The notes under the pieces are model-generated. The model saw only the letters and a program-made list of their open reading frames with translations, did no database searches and was not told where the DNA came from. Made by a program: the position numbers and the translations under genes. Positions 34,470-45,361 of a stretch of DNA of 64,000 nt are shown here, piece by piece. The stretch is from positions 1 through 64,000 of the forward strand of contig NZ_JAUSLT010000031.1 of assembly GCF_030646015.1 (NCBI RefSeq), given 5' to 3'. Numbering within the stretch: position 1 is the first letter of the stretch; each line of letters begins with the position of its first letter. Source of the DNA: Bradyrhizobium sp. (GTDB taxonomy: Bacteria > Pseudomonadota > Alphaproteobacteria > Rhizobiales > Xanthobacteraceae).

Positions 34470-35636
34470 ATGGATCGGCTTCCAGGAGGTCAGTTCCCGT
34501 ATGCGGCGTTGTTCTGGCCGGCGCTTGTCGCCGCCTCAGCCAGCGAGGCCGCGTCGTTCATGACGGCGCAGTTTCTGGAAATGATGGGCGACGGCGGTCG
34601 CACGCCGCCGCCGCCGGAGGGGGTGACGGCAAGCGAGATTGCGCTCGACCTGCAGGCGGTGCGGCTCCGGGACTTTTCCCTGGTCAAGTGCGGTGTCCCC
34701 ACCATCCTGTGCTCGCCGTTCGCGCTGCATGGGGCCGTCCTTGCCGACCTTGCCACCGGGCACAGTCTCGTTGCCGCCCTCCGGGATGCCGGAATTGAAC
34801 GGCTCTTCATGGCTGATTGGCGGTCGGCCAGCCCCGACATGCGATTTCTCGGAATTGACGATTACCTTGCCGCGCTCAATGTCCTTGTCGATCATCTCGG
34901 TGGTCCGGTGGACCTCGTCGGGCTTTGCCAGGGCGGCTGGTTGTCGCTGATCTATGCGGCCCGGTTCCCGGCCAAGGTACGCAAGCTGGTGATGGTCGGC
35001 ACGCCGGTTGATATCGCGGCGCGGCAATCGAAATTGTCGGCGATGGCAGAAGCGACTCCCCTGGCAGTCTTCAAGAATCTCGTGAGTCTCGGCGATGGCC
35101 GCGTTATCGGCCGCAATCTGGCGAGGGTCTGGCGAGGCGGCGTCATTGAATCCGATGATATCAGGCAATCGCTGCAGGCGCCGCAGCCGGCCGGTTCGCC
35201 GGAATTCGCGCGATTGGAAGCGATCTTCCGGAACTGGAATGCCTGGACGATTGACATGCCCGGAACCTATTACCTCGAAGTCATCGAGAAACTCTACAAG
35301 CGCAACGAGCTTGCCACCGGAGGCTTCGTCGCGCTGGGGCAAAGGATCGACCTCTCGCGCCTGCGACTGCCGATCTATCTTCTCGCCGGAAACGCCGATG
35401 ACGTGGTTGCGGCGGAACAGCTGTTCGCGGTGGCACGGCTGGTGCGAACGCCGCCGGAGTACCTTCGCGAGGAGGTCGCTCCCTCCAATCATCTCGGCCT
35501 GTTCATGGGTAAACGGACCCTTGAGGAATATTGGCCGAGGATCGCAGCCTGGCTAAACGAGCCGCTGCCTCGTTCCACCGGAGACGACCATGCCGCCGCC
35601 GGTGACGTGAGTGGCTCAGGCCCATCCGCCGCCTGA
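34470..35636 (+). CDS. PhaC-like alpha/beta hydrolase
   Basis: A 388-residue alpha/beta-hydrolase. The nucleophile motif is GLCQGG with Cys153, the lipase-like box of polyhydroxyalkanoate synthases. Candidate partners are Asp in AGNADDVV and His in APSNHLGLFMG. It is shorter than a class I PhaC (around 590 residues) and lacks most of its N-terminal domain, so it may be a PHA-related hydrolase or an independent branch. Its end overlaps the convergent CBS gene by 21 nt. Confidence 0.75.
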   Translation: MDRLPGGQFPYAALFWPALVAASASEAASFMTAQFLEMMGDGGRTPPPPEGVTASEIALDLQAVRLRDFSLVKCGVPTILCSPFALHGAVLADLATGHSLVAALRDAGIERLFMADWRSASPDMRFLGIDDYLAALNVLVDHLGGPVDLVGLCQGGWLSLIYAARFPAKVRKLVMVGTPVDIAARQSKLSAMAEATPLAVFKNLVSLGDGRVIGRNLARVWRGGVIESDDIRQSLQAPQPAGSPEFARLEAIFRNWNAWTIDMPGTYYLEVIEKLYKRNELATGGFVALGQRIDLSRLRLPIYLLAGNADDVVAAEQLFAVARLVRTPPEYLREEVAPSNHLGLFMGKRTLEEYWPRIAAWLNEPLPRSTGDDHAAAGDVSGSGPSAA

Positions 35637-36302
35637 GAAAACCACCATATTGTCATTGACGGTCCGAACGCCGGGCGTGGTTTCCGCCGCGACCTTGATG
35701 GCCTTCCGCTCGGCTTTGGATTCTGCAAGTCCCCAGAGATCGACCACGCCGTCGGATACGGTGACGTTCAACAGGGCCGTGTGAGCCCAAGGCTCTGCCC
35801 GCAGGCTGGAGAGGATGCGGTCGCGAATGGCCTTGTCGGATGGCGTCGCTTCGAGCACCTGGCGCGCGCTGGCGACCGCCTGAAGGAGATTGGCGCGACT
35901 GACGATTCCGACGATCTGACCGTTCTCCAGGATCGGCACCCGCTTGATCGCATTTTTCTCCAGCACGGTGGCAATCTCGTGGAGCGGTGTCTCGGGAGCG
36001 GCCGTGATGACAGTGCGGCTCATGACATCCGCGACCTTGCGGCTGTGCGACTTGACATATTCGGCGGCGAGCGTGTCGGCATCGGCAAAGGCGCGCAGCC
36101 ACCAGGAGCGTCGTCGCTCGGTACCCGCCTCAACGCGGTGCAGCAGGTCGCCTTCGCTGACAATGCCGACGAGCTTGCCGTTGTCGTCAACAACCGGGGC
36201 CCCGCTGATATTTCTTTCGAGAAACTGAGCCGCCACCTCCTGAACGGTAGCGGAGGGTTTGACGGTAACGACCGGCGTAACCATCACATTGCGGGCTTGC
36301 AT
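35616..36302 (-). CDS. CBS-domain/BON-domain protein
   Basis: A 228-residue cytoplasmic protein with two CBS motifs (MVTPVVTVKPSATVQEVAAQFLERNISGAPVVDDNGKLVGIVSEGDLLHR and DVMSRTVITAAPETPLHEIATVLEKNAIKRVPILENGQIVGIVSRANLLQ), followed by a C-terminal BON-like domain (IRDRILSSLRAEPWAHTALLNVTVSDGVVDLWG). CBS pairs bind adenine nucleotides, so it may sense energy state. The start at ATG 36302 has GGAGAG upstream. A FixK-type box is centred 62 nt before it. Confidence 0.93.
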   Translation of the reverse strand: MQARNVMVTPVVTVKPSATVQEVAAQFLERNISGAPVVDDNGKLVGIVSEGDLLHRVEAGTERRRSWWLRAFADADTLAAEYVKSHSRKVADVMSRTVITAAPETPLHEIATVLEKNAIKRVPILENGQIVGIVSRANLLQAVASARQVLEATPSDKAIRDRILSSLRAEPWAHTALLNVTVSDGVVDLWGLAESKAERKAIKVAAETTPGVRTVNDNMVVFSGGGWA

Positions 36303-36357
36303 GGCAAATCTCTCCATCGTTGCAATTTCAGCTAAGAGCGCAATCCCGCATCTGTCG

Positions 36358-36367
36358 TTGATTCAGG

Positions 36368-36371
<4 letters not shown>
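36358..36371 (-). promoter_or_regulatory. FixK/FNR-type box upstream of the CBS gene
   Basis: TTGATTCAGGTCAA overlaps the last codon of the upstream lon gene. A TCTTAG-like -10 (reading leftward at 36332-36337) is centred 30 bp from it. The identical 14-mer recurs at 52407-52420. Confidence 0.75.
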
Positions 36372-38767
<2,396 letters not shown>

Positions 38768-38776
38768 GGATATTCC

Positions 38777-39208
38777 TCAACTAGACTTGGCGAGCCGCAA
38801 GCCGATGCAGCCGTTGGTGGCGAAACGGCTGATGGTGTAGCGGCCCAGCGGCAACTTGATGCGCCGTTCGAACCGCCCCTGCGGCAGTTCGAGGCGAAGG
38901 ATTCGCGCGTTGCGTAGTTCCGGGGGCAACACCCGGTGTCCGCTGACGACAAGGACTCCCTGATCGATCTCCGCTTCGACCTCATCGGGATTGACGCCGG
39001 GCAGCGCGATGAAGATCAGCACCTCGCGTTCGGTCTCCAGCACGTCGATCGGTGGCTCCCAGCTCGGTTCGCGCGAACCGGCTAGGGGCCGCAGGTTCAG
39101 GAACTGCTGCTGCAGTCGCTCGGCGCGCGCCAGCGTCTCGATCGCGTCGGACAGCATCCAGTTGATGGGGTCCTTGGGGGGCATTTCGTGTCTTTCGTCC
39201 GCATTCAA
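38777..39208 (-). CDS. Second Hsp20-like protein
   Basis: A 143-residue alpha-crystallin domain protein. The core WEPPIDVLETEREVLIFIALPGVNPDEVEAEIDQGVLVVSGHRVLPPELR is an Hsp20 sheet with a shortened end (FERRIKLPLGRYTISRF). The terminal IxI motif is absent. It belongs to a divergent Hsp20 branch that often neighbours Lon. The start could also be ATG 39184 (MPPKDPINWML). It forms an operon with lon, and the two may act in one quality-control step. Confidence 0.85.
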   Translation of the reverse strand: MNADERHEMPPKDPINWMLSDAIETLARAERLQQQFLNLRPLAGSREPSWEPPIDVLETEREVLIFIALPGVNPDEVEAEIDQGVLVVSGHRVLPPELRNARILRLELPQGRFERRIKLPLGRYTISRFATNGCIGLRLAKSS

Positions 39209-39299
39209 TTTCTAGATAGGATCGTGTTCGGCATTTGCCAAATGTGGGCCGCTTGCCGGATTGAAGATCCCACCAGACAGGCCCGGGAGCATGGCGTTA

Positions 39300-39313
39300 T
39301 TGACCCAAATCAA
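39300..39313 (+). promoter_or_regulatory. FixK/FNR-type box between hsp20-2/lon and the PRPP synthetase-like gene
   Basis: TTGACCCAAATCAA has the full TGA-N6-TCA core. CTATCA at 39335-39340 is centred 31 bp downstream, which points to rightward activation of the PRPP synthetase-like gene. For the leftward Hsp20/lon operon the corresponding hexamer is poor. Confidence 0.7.
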
Positions 39314-39417
39314 GGGCGTGTCCGGGTCGGTTGTCTATCAAGCATGGCAATCGATGGCCGGATTTTCGCCGAGCCTTGGCGCCCGCGCCTCGCTTTGTTC
39401 TAAGATTGAGGCGAGTG

Positions 39418-40446
39418 ATGGAAGATCCGATCTGGTCGCCGGCTGCGTCGGCTTCGGTTGCAAGTCACCGCCAGCTTCGGCTGTTCGCCCTGAACGGAAC
39501 CGACGGTCTCGGCCGCAAGATCAGCAATATCCTCGGTCATCCCCTCAGTGCGCATGAGGAGCGGGAGTTCGAGGATGGCGAGCACAAGGCAAGACCGCTG
39601 GATCCCGTCAGCGGCGCTGACGTTTATGTGATCCACAGCCTTCATGGCGGGCCGGAGCAGAGCGCCAATGATAAGCTGTGCCGTCTCCTGTTCTTCATCG
39701 GGGCCCTGAAAGACGCAGGCGCGGGGCGGGTCACCGCCGTCGCACCCTATCTCTGCTATTCGCGAAAGGACCGGCGTACCAAGGCGAACGACCCGGTGAC
39801 GACACGCTACGTTGCGGCGTTGTTCGAGGCGATCGGATGCGACGCCGTGGTCACGCTTGAAGTCCACAATGAGACGGCTTTCGAGAATGCCTTTCGTTGC
39901 CGCGCCGTGGCACTGACGGCGGCGCCGTTGATGATCGATCGGATCAGGGCAGCCGTAGGCAATGAATCGCTTTGCGTGATCTCGCCGGATCTGGGGGGCG
40001 GAAAGCGGGCGGAGCTGCTGCGCGAGGCACTGGAGGCAGCGCTGGAGCGTCCAATTGGCAAGGCATTCGCCGAAAAACACCGTAGCGGCGGGGTGGTTTC
40101 CGGCGACCTGTTCGTCGGTGACGTCGACGGCGCTACGTGCATCATCGTCGATGACCTCATCAGCACCGGCGGCACCCTGGTGCGGGCGGCGCGGGCCGCG
40201 CGCGTCCGCGGCGCCCGGCGGGTGCTCGCGTGCGTTGCCCATGGCCTGTTCATGCCGGGGGCCGAAACCGCGCTTGCCGATCCCGCCATCGACCGCATCA
40301 TCGCCACCGACGTCGTGCCGCCGTTCCGGTTGCCCGCCGGCCCGGTGCGCGACAAGCTCGATATCGTACCGGCCGCGCCGCTGCTGGCGGAAGCGATCCG
40401 CCGGCTTCATGAAGACAAACCGCTCGGCGACCTCCTGGTATTCTGA
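39418..40446 (+). CDS. Ribose-phosphate pyrophosphokinase-like protein
   Basis: A 342-residue protein of the PRPP synthetase family. The ATP-loop region VIHSLHGGPEQSANDKLCRLLFFIGALKDAGAGRVTAVAPYLCYSRKDRRT and the PRPP-binding loop CIIVDDLISTGGTLVRAA are clear. The catalytic flexible loop (normally KRR) is changed and shortened around GGGKRAELLREAL. It starts at ATG 39418 after GAGGCGAG. As a paralogue inside a FixK-controlled island it may supply PRPP under stress. The paired phosphoribosyltransferase gene 2 kb away supports a linked role. Confidence 0.85.
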   Translation: MEDPIWSPAASASVASHRQLRLFALNGTDGLGRKISNILGHPLSAHEEREFEDGEHKARPLDPVSGADVYVIHSLHGGPEQSANDKLCRLLFFIGALKDAGAGRVTAVAPYLCYSRKDRRTKANDPVTTRYVAALFEAIGCDAVVTLEVHNETAFENAFRCRAVALTAAPLMIDRIRAAVGNESLCVISPDLGGGKRAELLREALEAALERPIGKAFAEKHRSGGVVSGDLFVGDVDGATCIIVDDLISTGGTLVRAARAARVRGARRVLACVAHGLFMPGAETALADPAIDRIIATDVVPPFRLPAGPVRDKLDIVPAAPLLAEAIRRLHEDKPLGDLLVF

Positions 40447-40454
40447 AGGCCGTT

Positions 40455-41549
40455 TTAGCGGCCGGGCCGGGCCTTGAGGCGGTCACCGAGAAGACGCTCG
40501 AGGCGCGCCGCATCGGCTGCCGCAAGATCGAGATAGCGGCGGGCCTGGCGGGGCCATTTCTCAGGAGTGCGAGGATTGGCATCGTACAAATGGGCTATCG
40601 ACAACCGTGCGCGCAGCATCGCCCGATGACTGCGATAAAACAGAAAGAGCCCGCTGCAGGCGTCGTCATCGAGGGCGAGCGCCAGATGCTGCCTGATCCG
40701 CTCGGCAGCCCACAGGCCGCCGAGGCGTTCGCACTCCAGATGCAGGAAAGCAATCTCATCGAGTGGATCGAGCGCCCGCAAATTGCGGTCGAATTCGAGG
40801 CAATCGATGATAGTTACGCCGTCACGGAGCCAGATATGTTCAGGGCGAAGGTCGCCATGGGCATCGACGTATCGGCGTGCATGAATTCTTGCGAGCAACA
40901 GCGCGGCGCATTTTTCTGAAAATCGACGCTGGACATGCACGATCCGCTCCACCCGTCCCTGAGGAAGGCCAAGGCGGGCGTCGAACAAGACGCGGCAATT
41001 GTCTCTGAGCGCCTTCTGCCATCCGACAAGGTATTGTTCGGGGTCGATCTGGACCCGCGGCGCATGCGCGTAAAATGTGCCGAGCCTGGTCGCGATCCGG
41101 TCAACGTGCGGGGGCTTGAGCCAGCCACCGTGCAAGGCCGCTTCGAGCGTCCCATCCTCTTCGAGCCGGCGCATCACCACCAGCCAATCCACCACGAGTC
41201 CCTCGCCGGAGATGGCAAGGCCGGATGGCGAACGCGTGAGCGGAACGACGTCCAGATAGACGTCACGAGCGAGCCGCCGGTTCAGCAGGAATTCCGCGCG
41301 GCAGGCGACCTCGCGCCGTTCCAGGGTTGAAAAATCGAGATAGGCGAAGCGGACCGGTTTCTTGAGCTTGTAAACGCGGTCGCCCGCCATGAACACCCAC
41401 GACATGTGGGTTTCGCGGGCGACCACTTGCTCGGGGGCGTTCGAATACGATGCCGGACGGCTGAGAAACCGTACCTTGTCGCCGAGCGTGGGCGCAGCCC
41501 TCTCACCGGGAGATCTGCCGGCCTGCGGTAGCGTCTGCAATGGCTCCAT
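40455..41549 (-). CDS. Aminoglycoside phosphotransferase-like kinase (COG2187 type)
   Basis: A 364-residue protein of the APH/choline kinase fold. The ATP-binding start THMSWVFMAGDRVYKLKKPVRFAYLDFSTLERRE is followed by the catalytic DAHGDLRPEHIWL and metal-binding IIDCLEFDRNLRALDPLDEIAFL. Related proteins often carry a second P-loop domain; here it is absent. The substrate is unknown, and resistance to antibiotics should not be assumed. A FixK-type box lies 34 nt upstream, so close that a leaderless message is possible. Confidence 0.85.
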   Translation of the reverse strand: MEPLQTLPQAGRSPGERAAPTLGDKVRFLSRPASYSNAPEQVVARETHMSWVFMAGDRVYKLKKPVRFAYLDFSTLERREVACRAEFLLNRRLARDVYLDVVPLTRSPSGLAISGEGLVVDWLVVMRRLEEDGTLEAALHGGWLKPPHVDRIATRLGTFYAHAPRVQIDPEQYLVGWQKALRDNCRVLFDARLGLPQGRVERIVHVQRRFSEKCAALLLARIHARRYVDAHGDLRPEHIWLRDGVTIIDCLEFDRNLRALDPLDEIAFLHLECERLGGLWAAERIRQHLALALDDDACSGLFLFYRSHRAMLRARLSIAHLYDANPRTPEKWPRQARRYLDLAAADAARLERLLGDRLKARPGR

Positions 41550-41582
41550 CGGAAATGCCTAATTCGATTCATTTGGGCCGGC

Positions 41583-41596
41583 TTGATGCTGATCAA
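41583..41596. promoter_or_regulatory. FixK/FNR-type box between two divergent genes
   Basis: TTGATGCTGATCAA is a perfect palindromic box. Leftward, TAGGCA (41556-41561) is centred 31 bp away and would start the kinase-like message at its own start codon. Rightward, TAGCAT (41618-41623) is also centred 31 bp away and fits the hydrolase gene at 41651. Both could be used. Confidence 0.8.
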
Positions 41597-41650
41597 GATC
41601 GGTCCTGGGCTGGGAGATAGCATTTCCCAATTAAACCGAGTGAACCGGCC

Positions 41651-42361
41651 GTGCATCCAGCCCCGGCATTCAGCCGCGACGATGAGAAAAGGGGGCAATC
41701 GCCCGCTTTCTCCCGGGATGTCCAGATCCCGCCGCTTGGCCTGGCGGGCACTTTGAAGCATCCGGCGGGAGCTCATGCCCTGGTTATCTTCGCGCATGGC
41801 AGCGGCTCAAGCCGTTTCAGTCCGCGCAACATCCAGGTCGCGGAAGCGCTCAATCGCCGCGGGATAGCGACGCTGTTGTTTGACCTGCTGTTGCCCGACG
41901 AAGAGGGCGACCGCCGGAATGTGTTCGACATCAAGCTGCTGGCCCGGCGGCTCGCGCAGGCGGTGCGCTGGACTGAGGACGTGCCGGATGTGACCAATCT
42001 GCCGCTCGGATTATTCGGAGCCAGCACGGGCGCAGCGGCGGCGCTGGTGGCGGCGGGCGTGCTCGGCGCCCGCATCGGCGCCGTGGTTTCGCGCGGCGGA
42101 CGCCCCGATCTTGCAGGCGACATTCTGGCCGATGTGAAGGCGCCGACGCTCCTGATCGTCGGCGGCGAGGATTTCGGCGTGATTGAACTCAACCAGTTGG
42201 CCCTGCAACGTCTCGAATGCGAGAAGGCTATCGAGATCGTACCGGGCGCAACGCATCTTTTTCCGGAGGCCGGCGCGCTGGACTCCGTTATTGAACTCGC
42301 CGCGGACTGGTTTGAACGCCATCTGGCAGGCAAGAATCGCAAATCGGATGCACGTCGATGA
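41651..42361 (+). CDS. Dienelactone hydrolase-like alpha/beta hydrolase
   Basis: A 236-residue alpha/beta hydrolase. Strand-loop elements are HALVIFAHGSGSSRFSPRN, the nucleophile turn GLFGASTGAAAAL with Ser in GAST, an acidic residue in VGGEDFGV and a terminal His in VPGATHLFPEAG. The start is GTG 41651. Such proteins often occur fused to, or beside, phosphoribosyltransferases, and here the next gene overlaps by 4 nt (ATGA). The substrate is unknown. Confidence 0.8.
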   Translation: MHPAPAFSRDDEKRGQSPAFSRDVQIPPLGLAGTLKHPAGAHALVIFAHGSGSSRFSPRNIQVAEALNRRGIATLLFDLLLPDEEGDRRNVFDIKLLARRLAQAVRWTEDVPDVTNLPLGLFGASTGAAAALVAAGVLGARIGAVVSRGGRPDLAGDILADVKAPTLLIVGGEDFGVIELNQLALQRLECEKAIEIVPGATHLFPEAGALDSVIELAADWFERHLAGKNRKSDARR

Positions 42362-43023
42362 TGACATTCCGGGACAGATCGAATGCCGGCCGCCGATTGG
42401 CCATGGCGCTTTCGGCTTACAAGGGGCGTAACGCCGTCGTTCTCGCCTTGCCGCGCGGCGGCGTCCCCGTCGCAGCCGAGGTTGCCGAGGCGCTGGATGC
42501 GCCTCTCGACCTGATCCTTGTTCGCAAGATCGGTGTACCCTCCCAACCGGAGCTGGCGATGGGGGCCGTGGTCGACGGCGCCGCGCCGATCATCGTTCGC
42601 AATCAGGATGTGATTGAACTCTCAGGCACGACGGCCGACGAATTCGAGGCGGTGTGTGCAAAGGAACTGGCGGAGATCGAGCGACGGCGCAAGCTCTATT
42701 TGGGAGAGCGAACCCGGGCGCCGATAACGGGGCAGGTGACCATCGTCGTCGACGACGGTATCGCAACCGGCGCGACGACACGGGCGGCGCTGAAGGCCAT
42801 CCGCAACCGCAAGCCGAAGGAATTGGTGCTTGCCGTTCCAGTAGCGCCACCCGATACGATCGAGCGATTGCGTGGCGAAGTCGATGCCCTGATTTGCCTG
42901 GAGACGCCGGAATCTTTTGGAGCGATCGGCTATTTCTACCAGGATTTCCGGCAAGTGAGCGATGAAGAGGTCGTGCGAATTCTGAAGCGCTTTCCAGTCA
43001 AGGGAAAGACTTCGATCGCCTGA
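42358..43023 (+). CDS. Phosphoribosyltransferase
   Basis: A 221-residue type I phosphoribosyltransferase. The PRPP-binding loop is VTIVVDDGIATGATTRAAL, with the paired acidic residues. The N-terminal ALPRGGVPVAAEVAEALDAPLDLILVRKIGVPSQPELAMGAV region is typical of the COG1926 group. The natural substrate is unknown. Co-translation with the hydrolase, and a PRPP synthetase-like gene nearby, suggest a small nucleotide-recycling unit under the same promoter. Confidence 0.9.
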   Translation: MMTFRDRSNAGRRLAMALSAYKGRNAVVLALPRGGVPVAAEVAEALDAPLDLILVRKIGVPSQPELAMGAVVDGAAPIIVRNQDVIELSGTTADEFEAVCAKELAEIERRRKLYLGERTRAPITGQVTIVVDDGIATGATTRAALKAIRNRKPKELVLAVPVAPPDTIERLRGEVDALICLETPESFGAIGYFYQDFRQVSDEEVVRILKRFPVKGKTSIA

Positions 43024-43038
43024 CGGCGCCGATCGGTC

Positions 43039-43254
43039 TCAATCGATGGGAATCCAGCGGTCGCCGGATTTCCGGTACTTGCGTTTCACCGCCGCCCAGG
43101 CGACGCGGTGAGCGGTGCTTTCGCGCTGCTCGGGGCCGCGAGCAGCGTACTGGGTCCAGGCGCCGTTGAAGGCGCCGAGATAGATCTCCTGCGCATGCCG
43201 CGGCAAATGGGTCTGGATCGACGACGGAAGATCTTCGACGGATTGGTAGGGCAA
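43039..43254 (-). CDS. ChaB-family small protein
   Basis: A 71-residue protein of the ChaB type. The core YQSVEDLPSSIQTHLPRHAQEIYLGAFNGAWTQYAARGPEQRESTAHRVAWAAVKRKYRKSGDRWIP has the HAQEIY and AWAAVKRKY motifs. I used TTG 43254 as the start because GGAGGG sits at 43262-43267 with a 7-nt spacer and homologous proteins begin at this tyrosine-rich segment. ChaB is annotated as a cation-transport regulator, but its real role is unknown. It is convergent with the phosphoribosyltransferase. Confidence 0.85.
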   Translation of the reverse strand: MPYQSVEDLPSSIQTHLPRHAQEIYLGAFNGAWTQYAARGPEQRESTAHRVAWAAVKRKYRKSGDRWIPID

Positions 43255-43330
43255 CCGACGGCCCTCCGCGTTGGATGGCTGGTGGCAAAACACCTCAAAT
43301 CTTGCGTACCTCCCGCGCGAGCAACGTCAA

Positions 43331-43371
43331 TTGATCCAGAGCAAGCGGCGGCACTCGACGCTTGCTAATTA
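43331..43371 (+). promoter_or_regulatory. FixK/FNR-type box and -10 upstream of ftsH paralogue
   Basis: TTGATCCAGAGCAA (43331-43344) has one mismatch in the right half of the box. TAATTA (43366-43371) is centred exactly 31 bp downstream and is the best -10 of the whole set. The predicted transcript would start near 43379, well before either possible start codon. Confidence 0.7.
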
Positions 43372-43444
43372 TGTCGGCACCGTCGGCGTTCGTCCGGCCA
43401 GGATGCCGTTGTGGAATTTCGAAGTGACGGGAGACAAAGGAAAA

Positions 43445-45289
<1,845 letters not shown>

Positions 45290-45361
45290 TGCGCTGCGGA
45301 CCGTGGGCATACAGGATTTGCCCGTCCTGTCGGCTTCCATCCGCGCTGGGAAGTACGACGT

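Noticed and set aside
40455..41549. Reading the APH-like kinase as an antibiotic-resistance gene
   Set aside because: The fold covers many small-molecule kinases, and the COG2187-type sequence and stress context give no support for aminoglycoside resistance.
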